Of a stretch of 64,000 nucleotides of DNA, positions 1 to 7,842 are shown in pieces. The stretch comes from Bacteroidales bacterium (GTDB lineage Bacteria; Bacteroidota; Bacteroidia; Bacteroidales; P3), in NCBI GenBank assembly GCA_017633985.1, contig JAGBOF010000007.1, forward strand, positions 207,022-271,021, written 5' to 3'. The stretch's first letter is position 1. Every line of letters starts with the position of its first letter. The position numbers and the translations under genes are program-made. The notes below the pieces were generated by a model. The model saw nothing but the letters and a program-made list of their open reading frames with translations, was not told where the DNA came from and did no database searches.

Positions 1-2
1 AC

Positions 3-1691
3 AAAAACAATAAAGAACACTATAAGAGATTACAAAGATACGCAAAAGAAATACAAGCAATCTTTGAAAAATATAATCAAGCCTTTGCTACAATAGGCTT
101 ACAAGTTGAATATAGCCCTGAAAACGGGCTATTTCAATTCTCAAACTATCCAGAACTCAATGATGCACTAAACCGCCTTTTAAATCAGTTTTTTCAAGAG
201 AATAACTATGTTATCTCAAACGGCGTAACTAATGAATGGAATATTGCAAATGATAACAATGATTTGATTGCAAAAACGATTCTTGCGGATGCTTGGAGTA
301 AGACTAAAAATCAGAAGTATTTCAAAGACAATGATAAAGTATTGGAAGCCTTTTTAAAACGAAAAGAAAACGGACTTGATTTAAGTCAAAAGGTTTGGAA
401 ATATACAGGAAGATATAAACAGAATATTGAAGATGCTTTGTCTGTCGGAATATCAGAAGGGAAAAGTGCGGCTGAAATAAGCAGGGATATAAGAAGATAC
501 TTAAATGAGCCAAACAGATTATATAGACATATTCTGAATATGGCAGAGAAATATAATTGGTCAAAGATTGCTCAAAGTTATCACCCTGGTGTCGGTAGGT
601 ATAGGTCATCATATAAGAATGCTTTAAGGCTGGCAGTTACAGAAACGAATATTGCATACAGAACGGCAGATTATGAAAGGTGGAAGAATATGGATTTCAT
701 TTTGGGTATTGAAATTCAGTTGTCAGGTAATCACCCTGTAAGGGATATTTGTGATGACCTTAAAGGTAAGTATCCGAAAGATTTTAAATTTACAGGCTGG
801 CATCCGCATTGCAGATGTTTTGCAACGCCGATTATAATGAGCGATGAAGAATATTTGAACGATGATTATTCAAAAGAAGTGATAGAATTGCCACAGAATT
901 TTCAGGATTGGTATTCAGATAACCAAGAAAGAATTCAAAACGCAAATAAACTGCCATATTTCATAAAAGACAATCAAAATATCCTACCATACATAATGAG
1001 CGAAAAAGATGCTCAAAAATTGATTAAAGACGGATTTATAAAGATTAATGCTACTGAATATAACAATGCTACAATGAAAGGTTTTGATTTGGTAACATTT
1101 AACAAGTCTTTTAACTCTGCATTTAAAGATTATGATATAAGTTGGGAAGATAAACGATGTTATATGGGCAATGGGTATTCTGTTTTATATTATGAAGGGA
1201 AATATAAAAATGAATCTATCTGTTTGGAGCGGTATTTCAGACGAGAAGAGAGTGGCATTGTTGTAGACCATATGATATTTCAATTACCTGATGAGATACA
1301 AGGTAAGGGAATATCAAAGAAAGTATTTAAGGAATTGTTTCAGCAGTATGATAAAATGGGAGTATCAAAAGTTTATGTAAGTGCAAATATTGATGTAGGT
1401 GGATATTGTTGGGCAAAATATGGATTTAATATTTCAAAGAATGAGTACTTTAATTTACTTGATAATCTGAAATGGAATGTCAGTGATGTAGTACAGAATC
1501 ACTTGAAAGAAGCGAAATTGTTGTACAATAAATATGCAAAGAATGACGTTTTCAATATGGGTTATTTAGCAGAAAATGAGTGGGCAAAAGAATTTCTAAA
1601 AAAAACTCATTGGCACGGCTGGATAGATTTGAGAGATAAAGAACAAATGAAATACTTATGGGATTATTTAAGAAAAAGAAAAAGGAAATAA
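3..1691 (+). CDS. Phage minor head protein (MuF family) with C-terminal GNAT-like domain, 5' truncated
   Basis: The frame is open to the left edge, so at least 562 residues of a longer gene are present; a TTG at 264 is internal, not the start. MuF-type head morphogenesis proteins sit near the portal and enter the capsid. The family's C-terminal metal-binding-like pattern is visible as HPVRDICDD (about residue 243) and HPHCRC (about residue 267). The last 250 residues are unusual. They contain IQGKGISKK near residue 431, which resembles the acetyl-CoA loop of GNAT enzymes, followed by a GYCWAKYGF element like the GNAT C-terminal strand. This suggests an enzymatic domain fused to a packaged head protein. 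The MuF part is confident; the GNAT part is inferred from motifs. Confidence 0.8.
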   Translation, partial: KNNKEHYKRLQRYAKEIQAIFEKYNQAFATIGLQVEYSPENGLFQFSNYPELNDALNRLLNQFFQENNYVISNGVTNEWNIANDNNDLIAKTILADAWSKTKNQKYFKDNDKVLEAFLKRKENGLDLSQKVWKYTGRYKQNIEDALSVGISEGKSAAEISRDIRRYLNEPNRLYRHILNMAEKYNWSKIAQSYHPGVGRYRSSYKNALRLAVTETNIAYRTADYERWKNMDFILGIEIQLSGNHPVRDICDDLKGKYPKDFKFTGWHPHCRCFATPIIMSDEEYLNDDYSKEVIELPQNFQDWYSDNQERIQNANKLPYFIKDNQNILPYIMSEKDAQKLIKDGFIKINATEYNNATMKGFDLVTFNKSFNSAFKDYDISWEDKRCYMGNGYSVLYYEGKYKNESICLERYFRREESGIVVDHMIFQLPDEIQGKGISKKVFKELFQQYDKMGVSKVYVSANIDVGGYCWAKYGFNISKNEYFNLLDNLKWNVSDVVQNHLKEAKLLYNKYAKNDVFNMGYLAENEWAKEFLKKTHWHGWIDLRDKEQMKYLWDYLRKRKRK

Positions 1692-1873
1692 AAGAAGAAT
1701 TGACAACGGAAATGCACGCTGAATTTGAGATTGACGAAGAAACAAAAATTAAACATAAAGCGTGGCGAATTTGGGATATGAATAAAATAGACCCATTTAC
1801 AGACGAGGAAATTAAAAGACAATGTGCTTCATTTGGCATTACCTATGAGCAATTGATGAAGTATAAGCCATAA
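1658..1873 (+). CDS. Small acidic hypothetical phage protein
   Basis: This 71-residue protein overlaps the end of the MuF gene by 34 bases in another frame. It has a lysine-rich start (MGLFKKKKKEIKEE) followed by an acidic, helix-prone body. I do not recognise a family. The tight overlap and same strand suggest translational coupling with the head gene. It is the last gene before the AbiF cassette. Confidence 0.55.
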   Translation: MGLFKKKKKEIKEELTTEMHAEFEIDEETKIKHKAWRIWDMNKIDPFTDEEIKRQCASFGITYEQLMKYKP

Positions 1874-2006
1874 GTGAATGAAGCGTACCAAAAGAAGCGT
1901 TTCTGACAAAGTTTCCCAAAAAGGTGTAATGCCCGGGCGAATTTTGTCAAAAAATGACAAAAAGTGATACTTTTGAGTGAATTTTTGAAGATTTTTTGCA
2001 TTTTTG

Positions 2007-2037
2007 TTTGTCAATTAAAAAAGTTGTTGTAATTTTG
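2007..2037 (+). promoter_or_regulatory. Bacteroidetes-type promoter of the AbiF-associated RNA
   Basis: TTTG (2007-2010), 19 bases, then TAATTTTG (2030-2037) is an exact match to the Bacteroidetes housekeeping promoter. The predicted start is near 2043, just before the first hairpin of the small RNA. Confidence 0.8.
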
Positions 2038-2043
2038 CAACCC

Positions 2044-2126
2044 GATATAAGTGCCGCTATCATTAATTAACAGATAGATTGCACTCTAAAATAGGACGGT
2101 AGGGAGTGGCAACATTCCCTCTTTTT
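2044..2126 (+). ncRNA. Structured small RNA upstream of AbiF (candidate RNA antitoxin)
   Basis: Hairpin 1 is a double stem: AGTGC (2050-2054) pairs with GCACT (2081-2085), enclosing CTATC (2057-2061) with GATAG (2073-2077). Hairpin 2 is AGGGAGTG, a GCAA tetraloop, then CATTCCCT (2101-2120), followed by CTTTTT, a textbook intrinsic terminator. With its own promoter and terminator this looks like a discrete RNA of about 83 nt, ending 17 bases before the AbiF start. AbiF-type HEPN proteins have been linked to adjacent noncoding RNAs; the antitoxin role here is inference. Confidence 0.65.
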
Positions 2127-2142
2127 ATTTATATTGATTTTT

Positions 2143-3012
2143 ATGAAATACGCGACAACGATAAAGGAACAGATACAATTACTTAAAGATAGAAATATGA
2201 TTATCTCCGATGAAGCAAAAGCGGAAGAAATCTTATTTGACGTTGGATATTATAGATTAGGATTTTATTGGTTTCCATTTGAGGAGTGCAATAAAAGTAA
2301 TAATAGAAAGCATACTTTCAAACCGAATACCAAATTTGAGGACATCATAAAGTTGTATTACTTTGACCAAGATTTAAGAAATTGTATTGCCAAATATTTA
2401 TTCAGAATTGAGATTGATTTCAGAACAAATCTTGTATATACGGTGTCTAATCATTACAAGAATAATCCGATTTGGTTTGCCGACGATAGATGTGTAACGA
2501 GAAAATTTATAGAAAGTAAATTTCAAGATATTTATGATAACATCAAAAGCAAATATGCTGTAATAAAGAAACATCACGATAAGTATAGAAATGATAGGTA
2601 TGCTCCTGCGTGGAAAACAATAGAGTTTATGACATTCGGAGAAATATGTATTTTATATAGTAATTTGATAGATAAAAAATTAAAGCAAGAGATAGCATCA
2701 AGGTATGGAATAGAGAATGTTAAGATTTTCACAAAATATCTTCACGTTATACGGATATTAAGAAATCAATGTGCTCACGGCAGAAACATTTATGATATAA
2801 ATATTGACCAATCCATACAAAAAACAGAATATATAAATATTCGTAATGAACATAAGCACAATATCAATGGAATTTTACAAGTTGTTTTCTATATCTTACA
2901 TCATATTTCCGAGAATAGAGAAAAAGAACTTAAAGAGTGTTTAAAGGATTTAATTGATAGAAATTATAGCATTAAAGATATTTTGCGACCATTTAATGAA
3001 TTATCCTTATAA
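2143..3012 (+). CDS. AbiF/AbiD family (Abi_2) HEPN abortive-infection protein
   Basis: This is a 289-residue Abi_2-type protein, predicted to be a HEPN ribonuclease that blocks phage or host growth. Family features in order are IKEQIQLLKDRNMII at the start, YYRLGFYWFPF near residue 40, RIEIDFRTNLVY near 90, PAWKTIEFMTFGE near 150, and RNQCAH at about 207-212, which fits the HEPN RX4-6H nuclease motif. A TTG lies upstream at 2134, but ATG 2143 matches the family N-terminus. It follows a small RNA closely and ends at its own terminator, so it forms an independent cassette (moron) inside the prophage head region. Confidence 0.85.
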   Translation: MKYATTIKEQIQLLKDRNMIISDEAKAEEILFDVGYYRLGFYWFPFEECNKSNNRKHTFKPNTKFEDIIKLYYFDQDLRNCIAKYLFRIEIDFRTNLVYTVSNHYKNNPIWFADDRCVTRKFIESKFQDIYDNIKSKYAVIKKHHDKYRNDRYAPAWKTIEFMTFGEICILYSNLIDKKLKQEIASRYGIENVKIFTKYLHVIRILRNQCAHGRNIYDINIDQSIQKTEYINIRNEHKHNINGILQVVFYILHHISENREKELKECLKDLIDRNYSIKDILRPFNELSL

Positions 3013-3021
3013 TGATAAAAG

Positions 3022-3055
3022 AAGGAATGGTAATACTTTTATCATTCCTTTTTTA
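3022..3055 (+). terminator. Terminator after AbiF
   Basis: AAGGAATG (3022-3029) pairs with CATTCCTT (3043-3050), followed by TTTT. An alternative stem, GATAAAAG with CTTTTATC, overlaps it. Together with the upstream promoter this closes the AbiF cassette. Confidence 0.75.
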
Positions 3056-3215
3056 ATTCAAAACTGCTAAAACAAGTCAATTTAAAGCCTTTTTTACTGT
3101 TATTTTACACTGATTTACAACTATTTATATAAAAATAATTGTAAATTTTTCTTATTCATTTTCAAAGTTTTAGCATAAAAATATTTAAAGAACAAACATT
3201 TTTCTTTGAAAAAAT

Positions 3216-3315
3216 TTTGTCAATTCACTGATTTATAGTAACTTTGCAATGTCAAATTAAACAAAAATATTAACTCTTAAAAGTGGGATTCACACTATAA
3301 ACGATAACAAAGAAA
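3216..3315 (+). promoter_or_regulatory. Promoter and leader of accessory operon 1 (copy 1 of a duplicated module)
   Basis: TTTG (3216-3219), 19 bases, TAACTTTG (3239-3246), then a leader of about 70 bases reaching the next ATG. The same block recurs at 6112-6211 with few differences. The shared leader includes AACTCTTAAAAGTGGGATTC and CACTATAAACGAT just before the first gene. The 160 bases upstream, back to the AbiF terminator, are AT-rich with nothing else I can identify. Confidence 0.8.
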
Positions 3316-3546
3316 ATGACAGAACAAAAGAAACAATTTGAATTTTCAGAAAGAAACCTTGAACTTCTTGATGAAATGAACAGTGCTTTAACAAACTTAT
3401 CTCAAGTTGCACTGAATCTTTGTTTAACAAAAACTAACACGGAAGGAGATGAAATTATAAAAGAGGTTGCAAGTCTTATTCTCTCACACTGCAACAAAAT
3501 GTCAAGCGAAAGACAGGAAATTGTAAATAAAAGAGAATTTTGCTAA
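3316..3546 (+). CDS. Hypothetical phage protein, first gene of accessory operon 1
   Basis: This 76-residue, largely helical protein starts MTEQKKQFEFSERNLELL and shows no motif I recognise. It is the first gene after the duplicated promoter-leader, with an A-rich stretch before its ATG. No signal peptide or membrane segment is visible. Confidence 0.6.
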   Translation: MTEQKKQFEFSERNLELLDEMNSALTNLSQVALNLCLTKTNTEGDEIIKEVASLILSHCNKMSSERQEIVNKREFC

Positions 3547-3559
3547 CAAAAAGTGTTTA

Positions 3560-3853
3560 ATGATTAAATACAATACAATGAGTACAAAAGAAATAGAATA
3601 TTGTCTGCAATATGGGAAGGAAAACAATGCAGTTGTATTAATGAGAACAGATATTTCCTATGAGGCAATAGGACAAGATGCGAAAGTATTGGAGAAAACT
3701 TTAAGATACGTTGAGAAACATAATAGTATAACCTACGGAGAATTGATGTTAGATTATGTTTCATTTCCAAAGTATCATTTTGAAATGGTCTTACCAGTAC
3801 TTATAAGGGCGGGATTTAGAGTGGCAATTCTTAACCGAGATATAGTTAAATAA
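3560..3853 (+). CDS. MutS domain I-like mini-protein
   Basis: This 97-residue protein matches the pattern of the N-terminal mismatch-recognition domain of MutS: NNAVVLMRTDISYEAIGQDAK aligns with the family's LLFYRMGDFYELFYDDAK region, and VLIRAGFRVAI with its closing LxxxGxxVAI. The intercalating Phe of the F-x-E motif is replaced (SYE instead of FYE), so classical mismatch binding is unlikely. Only this domain is present, with no clamp or ATPase. A second start exists at 3578. A divergent paralogue opens the second operon at 6212. Confidence 0.6.
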   Translation: MIKYNTMSTKEIEYCLQYGKENNAVVLMRTDISYEAIGQDAKVLEKTLRYVEKHNSITYGELMLDYVSFPKYHFEMVLPVLIRAGFRVAILNRDIVK

Positions 3854-3860
3854 AGCAAAG

Positions 3861-4322
3861 ATGATGTACTACACGGCAATAATGGATAATAATAGTCTTA
3901 ATATAGACGAACAACCAAAAGGATTATCAATTCCAGACGGAACTCACTATAAAACAGCCTTGAAAATATTTAAGGAGTATTGTAGAAATGTTCATAGTGG
4001 CGGAACACTCTATTCCAATAATGAGAATGGAATACAAAATAATTGGGGCATTGACTTTAATTCAATAGATAACAGAAAAATGAAAGCACAAATGAGAATA
4101 AAAGGTTGCGATTGCAAAGTAACCATATTTAATAAAGAAGGACGTTTCCTGACGTCAGTATGGGATAGTTGGGATAGTATAAGTGAAGCAATTAGTGATG
4201 TATGTTCAAGGAAGAACATTAAATACCCTCACTTCTATGAGTTTCAGATTGTCAATTTGACAGAAAGTCAGATAGCATATTACAAAGTTAGTGAAAACTT
4301 AAAAATAAGGAGATTATCATAA
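3861..4322 (+). CDS. Hypothetical phage protein
   Basis: This 153-residue soluble protein is not recognised. It has an NNWGIDFNSIDNRKMK stretch and alternating strands followed by VWDSWDSISEAISDVC. It lies in the same run of short, closely packed genes. The last base of its stop codon is the first base of the next ATG (4322), which indicates coupled translation. Confidence 0.6.
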   Translation: MMYYTAIMDNNSLNIDEQPKGLSIPDGTHYKTALKIFKEYCRNVHSGGTLYSNNENGIQNNWGIDFNSIDNRKMKAQMRIKGCDCKVTIFNKEGRFLTSVWDSWDSISEAISDVCSRKNIKYPHFYEFQIVNLTESQIAYYKVSENLKIRRLS

Positions 4323-4495
4323 TGGGAACATCGCACGAAATTTTAAAAGACAGAATAAATGTCTGCAATTTTCAAATATCATACTTAAAGGGATGCCTAT
4401 ACACCTATATATCTGAATGCAGACAAAGAGAGATTGAAGATAACTTAAAGAAAATAGAGGAAGATTATTATAAACCCGAAGAAGACGAGGAGTAG
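4322..4495 (+). CDS. Small helical hypothetical protein (57 aa)
   Basis: ATG at 4322 overlaps the previous stop codon by one base, and the frame stays open to TAG at 4493-4495. The product is 57 residues, mostly charged helix, with three cysteines and an acidic C-terminus ending EEDEE. Position and coupling support it as a real gene. No family is recognised. Confidence 0.6.
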   Translation: MGTSHEILKDRINVCNFQISYLKGCLYTYISECRQREIEDNLKKIEEDYYKPEEDEE

Positions 4496-4499
4496 AAAA

Positions 4500-4730
4500 A
4501 TGAAAGTATATGTTTTAGCAGAAGAAAGCGTTGATATGCCCGAATTTGAGTTCAATATCTTGGGTGTATTCAAGGACAGAAAAGAGGCAAGTATAAGAAT
4601 GCTTGATGAACTTGATAAAAGATTTTGTGAAGGGTTTGAAGAAAACTACAATAGAGATAATACCGAAATATCATTATCAAGTGGAAGTTTGGACGTAGTG
4701 TATTACATAAAAGAAATGGAGTTACAATAA
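4500..4730 (+). CDS. Small hypothetical phage protein
   Basis: This 76-residue acidic protein starts MKVYVLAEESVDMPEFEF and has a beta-rich N-terminus followed by DRKEASIRMLDEL. Such layouts are common in small Bacteroides phage proteins, but I cannot name a function. It is separated from its neighbours by four bases upstream and a one-base overlap downstream. Confidence 0.6.
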   Translation: MKVYVLAEESVDMPEFEFNILGVFKDRKEASIRMLDELDKRFCEGFEENYNRDNTEISLSSGSLDVVYYIKEMELQ

Positions 4731-4924
4731 TGGAAACACCTAAATTTAAGCCAGGAGATATAGTGGTGACTAAACACGGTATTGATATTTATGATATATC
4801 AACAGTGCTGTGCGTGCATATCTCAAAAGAATATGGGATAGAATACAGTTTGAGTAATAATAAATTGTTGCCAGAATATAGATTGAAACCATTTGAGAAA
4901 GGAGAAGAAAATGATAACAGATAA
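4730..4924 (+). CDS. Small hypothetical protein, possible SH3-like barrel
   Basis: This 64-residue protein has a KFKPGDIVVTKHGIDIYDIS start, a pattern typical of small SH3-like or KOW-like barrels (GDxV followed by strands). That resemblance is the only functional hint. Its ATG overlaps the previous stop codon by one base. Confidence 0.55.
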   Translation: METPKFKPGDIVVTKHGIDIYDISTVLCVHISKEYGIEYSLSNNKLLPEYRLKPFEKGEENDNR

Positions 4925-5261
4925 GAAAGTTGGTGATAACAGAATATTTTATGATGCTTTGTTTCAAAAAATAGCGGTTGAAATAAAACTGAAAAACAAG
5001 TATTTCAATTTTGATTACATCTGCCCAACTTATCATAAAGTAAAGAAACAACCACCGCACTTGTCATATTTGGACGAAAATCATACGGCTGCAAGATTTG
5101 TATTAAACAAAAGCGATATAAAACAAATACAAGATTGCCTTATGCAAGCCTATGAAAGAGCGTTTGATGGGTACAAAGATATTGACCTCTACATACAGAA
5201 GTTTTTTCAATTATCATCTTGTAGTACGCAGGGCATACGAGCAATAATAGAGAATAGGTAA
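4911..5261 (+). CDS. Hypothetical phage protein
   Basis: This 116-residue basic protein begins at ATG 4911, preceded by a purine-rich GAAAGGAGAAGAAA; an in-frame TTG at 4893 is less likely. It overlaps the previous gene by 14 bases. It contains FNFDYICPTYHK and a cysteine-bearing C-terminus. No family is recognised. Confidence 0.6.
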   Translation: MITDKKVGDNRIFYDALFQKIAVEIKLKNKYFNFDYICPTYHKVKKQPPHLSYLDENHTAARFVLNKSDIKQIQDCLMQAYERAFDGYKDIDLYIQKFFQLSSCSTQGIRAIIENR

Positions 5262-5284
5262 TTAAATATAGGGAGATTTATAAT

Positions 5285-5521
5285 ATGTGGATAGCGAGAG
5301 ATGAAAGTGGAGAATTGTGGGCATTTACTCACGAGCCTGCATTAGACAATAAAGGACGGAGTGTATTTTTTAAACGATACGATAGGTATCAGCACGATTT
5401 AATGCACCTAAACAAAGACGAATTTCCAGAGATTACTTTTGAAAATTCACCTGTTGAAATAACAGGATTAGAACATTGTTATACCGTAAATGAGAAAAAA
5501 CAAGATGAGTTTATTCAGTAA
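5285..5521 (+). CDS. Hypothetical phage protein
   Basis: This 78-residue protein starts MWIARDESGELWAFTHEPAL, followed by a FFKRYDRYQ strand and an acidic tail. The tryptophan-rich start resembles small conserved phage proteins of unknown function. A GGGAG ribosome-binding-like sequence precedes the ATG. Confidence 0.6.
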   Translation: MWIARDESGELWAFTHEPALDNKGRSVFFKRYDRYQHDLMHLNKDEFPEITFENSPVEITGLEHCYTVNEKKQDEFIQ

Positions 5522-5542
5522 AAATAAGCAAAGGATTAACAA

Positions 5543-5746
5543 ATGAAAATATCAATAGAAAAGCAGATAATCAAAAGACGTTTCGGGTATCATATACCAA
5601 AATGTCAGTGCAGAGATGCCAATGATAGAGGCATTATTGGTTGGAATGTGATAGGTATATCATTATACGCCTTTGGATATGTAATATATATCCGTTGGAT
5701 GCCGAGAAAGTGCAGGCAATTTTGTGAAACATTAAATGAAGATTAA
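5543..5746 (+). CDS. Small hypothetical protein with a hydrophobic segment
   Basis: This 67-residue protein has a basic, cysteine-containing N-terminus (KCQCRDAND) and a hydrophobic stretch VIGISLYAFGYVIYI around residues 36-50 that could be a membrane helix. Function is unknown. It is separated by 21 bases from the gene before and three from the gene after. Confidence 0.5.
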   Translation: MKISIEKQIIKRRFGYHIPKCQCRDANDRGIIGWNVIGISLYAFGYVIYIRWMPRKCRQFCETLNED

Positions 5747-5749
5747 TCT

Positions 5750-6022
5750 ATGGCAGTAGTAAGAAAATTCAGAATAGGCAAGTACGATGACGGAAGCCTG
5801 TATATAGAACGTTGCGTTTATCCGCGTTTCCGTGCAGACATCAAATTTGAGAACATCATCAACTTTGACGAAATGGACGAAGTAACTCTGAAACGCAATC
5901 TGCGTGATGCAAGGATGTTTTTACGTTCATTTAACTTCAAACCTTTGCAAACTCATTCAAAAAACAGCAAATTCGTGAAAAACACACGCCAAAAATCACA
6001 ATATTTTGCTGATTATCAATAA
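5750..6022 (+). CDS. Basic hypothetical protein, last gene of accessory operon 1
   Basis: This 90-residue protein starts MAVVRKFRIGKYDDGSLYIE and ends in a lysine- and glutamine-rich tail. The basic charge would suit nucleic-acid contact, but no domain is recognised. It ends operon 1, 90 bases before the second copy of the promoter-leader. Confidence 0.55.
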   Translation: MAVVRKFRIGKYDDGSLYIERCVYPRFRADIKFENIINFDEMDEVTLKRNLRDARMFLRSFNFKPLQTHSKNSKFVKNTRQKSQYFADYQ

Positions 6023-6111
6023 ATTAACGCAAAAATATCACAAAATTATCTGATTATCAATCAATTAATTACAAAATATTTTTCAAAAAATTTAAAAATA
6101 ATTGCAAAAAA

Positions 6112-6211
6112 ATTTGGCTAATTCGCTGATTTATAATAACTTTGCAATATCAAATTAAACAAAAATATTAACTCTTAAAGTGGGATTCACACTATAAACG
6201 ATGCAAAGAAA
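6112..6211 (+). promoter_or_regulatory. Promoter and leader of accessory operon 2 (copy 2 of the duplicated module)
   Basis: TTTG (6112-6115), 20 bases, TAACTTTG (6136-6143), then a leader nearly identical to 3247-3315 up to the ATG at 6212. Differences from copy 1 are a few substitutions and one- to two-base indels. Both operons are probably expressed together. Confidence 0.8.
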
Positions 6212-6499
6212 ATGATAACACAAAGACTTTCAGAATTTGAACCAACAAAACAGGAAATTGATAGATACTTCTCTGAAGTAGAGAAAAAAGATGCTCTTGT
6301 TTTACAAAGACACGGTAATGTTTATGATGTATTAGGCAAGGATGCAGAAGTAGTATCTGACATTTGCAAAGGCATTATTATTCATAATTGGCTACCTTAC
6401 AAAAACGACATTTTATGTTTTGTATCTATTCCAGAAGAAAAGTTGAGCAAGAATATTGAATTGCTTATTAGAGAAGGTTTTAAAACAGTAATAATCTAA
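6212..6499 (+). CDS. MutS domain I-like mini-protein, second copy
   Basis: This 95-residue protein has the same pattern as the one at 3560: KKDALVLQRHGNVYDVLGKD corresponds to the MutS GDFYE region, and ELLIREGFKTVII to its C-terminal strand. The F-x-E motif is altered to VYD. Identity with the first copy is low, so this is an old duplication or separate acquisition. It is the first gene of operon 2. Confidence 0.55.
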   Translation: MITQRLSEFEPTKQEIDRYFSEVEKKDALVLQRHGNVYDVLGKDAEVVSDICKGIIIHNWLPYKNDILCFVSIPEEKLSKNIELLIREGFKTVII

Positions 6500-6514
6500 A
6501 AAACAGATAAACAG

Positions 6515-6778
6515 ATGAAAGCATTAGAGAGAGCATACAAGTACATTTATCAGTTGATGACACAACCGATGATAACAATTCAAGAATGCGATGTACTGCA
6601 ATTATTCAATATCCTTGACGGATATAAGAACCCTGAATATATTATTGTGCAACTAAAAGAACAAGTAGAGTTGCAGATATTCAGAGAATATTTGGTTGGG
6701 AAGTATGGCAAAAGTCATTCATTATTCCCAAAAGTGTTTAATGATAAAATAGATACAAGAAAGGAGATTGCTTTATGA
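6515..6778 (+). CDS. Hypothetical phage protein
   Basis: This 87-residue helical protein starts MKALERAYKYIYQLMTQPM. No domain is recognised. Its last four bases overlap the start of the next gene (ATGA-type overlap), indicating translational coupling. A GGAG-containing stretch near its 3' end probably serves the next gene. Confidence 0.55.
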   Translation: MKALERAYKYIYQLMTQPMITIQECDVLQLFNILDGYKNPEYIIVQLKEQVELQIFREYLVGKYGKSHSLFPKVFNDKIDTRKEIAL

Positions 6779-6972
6779 TAACAAAAGCAGTAAGAAAAGC
6801 GAATGGAATTTCCACACAAAAAGCGGTGGAATACATCAAAGAACAGGAGCAAAAACTCATCACTATATCAAAGAGCAGAAAATTGGGTTATTTTGAGTAT
6901 GAAAACGCTTGTATAACGTTAAACATACCAGTGGCATTTATAAACTATTTCAGATTTAAAATGGGGGAATAA
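6775..6972 (+). CDS. Small basic hypothetical protein
   Basis: This 65-residue basic protein is predicted mainly helical (MITKAVRKANGISTQKAVEYIKEQE). It is coupled by a four-base overlap to the preceding gene. Function is not recognised. Confidence 0.5.
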   Translation: MITKAVRKANGISTQKAVEYIKEQEQKLITISKSRKLGYFEYENACITLNIPVAFINYFRFKMGE

Positions 6973-6975
6973 ACA

Positions 6976-7842
6976 ATGAAAAGTACATTAACATTTCCAA
7001 ACATAAGACACGAAGAAAGAAATTATACTGTCAAAGCAGACATAGAATTGACAACCGAAAAAGGCAAAGATAAAAGAAGTTGGATTGATTTGCAACCTAT
7101 TGAAGAGTATGAAGAATTGCATATTAGTTTCTCAATATATCATAATGGTACATTGGAGTATGCAGGTCAATGTCAGGATAGAGTTGATGAGATTGCTGGC
7201 AGTAATAAGCAACTGCGTTTTCTGTTGGAGATGCAGGAGAAATATCATCTTAACGGAATGTGTGCAGGAACAAAAAAACAGACAGATTATCTTCGTAATG
7301 TGCCAGCAGAATTATCGTATGAAAAGAAATTGGTGGCACTTGAAAAAGTCGGGCTGGCTGAAGATAGAGGATATAAGTATGGAACAGGGTGGTTATGCAA
7401 AGTTATTCCACAGGAAGACCTGGATGCTATCCTGCAATTTATCAGAGGTAAACTTTTTTCAGAATTAGAACAAAATGAAGAAGATGATGTTTCATACGAT
7501 GAAATTTTCACTTGTATTGAAAACCTTGATGAAGATAGAAAAATTGAGTTGTGGAATAATTGGAAGTACGAAAATGGTTACGATGATTATATTCACATAA
7601 ATGATGAAGATTTCTTTGAAACGTTCTTTAAAGATGCAATGGAAGCAGTTAGAGCAGTATCGTTCGGACACTACAACTATAACGATGATTACGTTGTTTT
7701 TAATGGCTATGGAAATCTTGATTCGTTCAGTTTCTTATCAGAAAGCAATAGTCCTTATAGTGATGAAGAATTGGCAGACATCATTGATGATAATAAAGAT
7801 GTATTTGGAGAATTACTTGATGAAATAAGGGAAGAAAGATGA
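6976..7842 (+). CDS. Conserved phage protein of unknown function, two-domain
   Basis: This 288-residue acidic protein has two parts. The N-terminal part (about 1-110) ends with EMQEKYHLNGMCAGTKKQTD, resembling an HLNxMxAGTxxQ element seen in many hypothetical phage and mobile-element proteins. The C-terminal part (about 180-288) has LWNNWKYENGYDDYIHINDED and ends with SPYSDEELADIIDDNKDVF. That last block resembles SPFNIDELAEYIEECPDVF in the protein at 8484, so the two share a domain. The acidic composition would fit a DNA mimic, but that is speculation. Confidence 0.6.
   Translation: MKSTLTFPNIRHEERNYTVKADIELTTEKGKDKRSWIDLQPIEEYEELHISFSIYHNGTLEYAGQCQDRVDEIAGSNKQLRFLLEMQEKYHLNGMCAGTKKQTDYLRNVPAELSYEKKLVALEKVGLAEDRGYKYGTGWLCKVIPQEDLDAILQFIRGKLFSELEQNEEDDVSYDEIFTCIENLDEDRKIELWNNWKYENGYDDYIHINDEDFFETFFKDAMEAVRAVSFGHYNYNDDYVVFNGYGNLDSFSFLSESNSPYSDEELADIIDDNKDVFGELLDEIREER

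Noticed and set aside
1941..1965. TTTTGTCA / TGACAAAA inverted repeat as a terminator
   Set aside because: A real 8-bp repeat, but AT-rich with a 5-base loop and no clear T run. It lies 40 bases before the AbiF-RNA promoter and may be an operator; evidence is too thin for a feature call.
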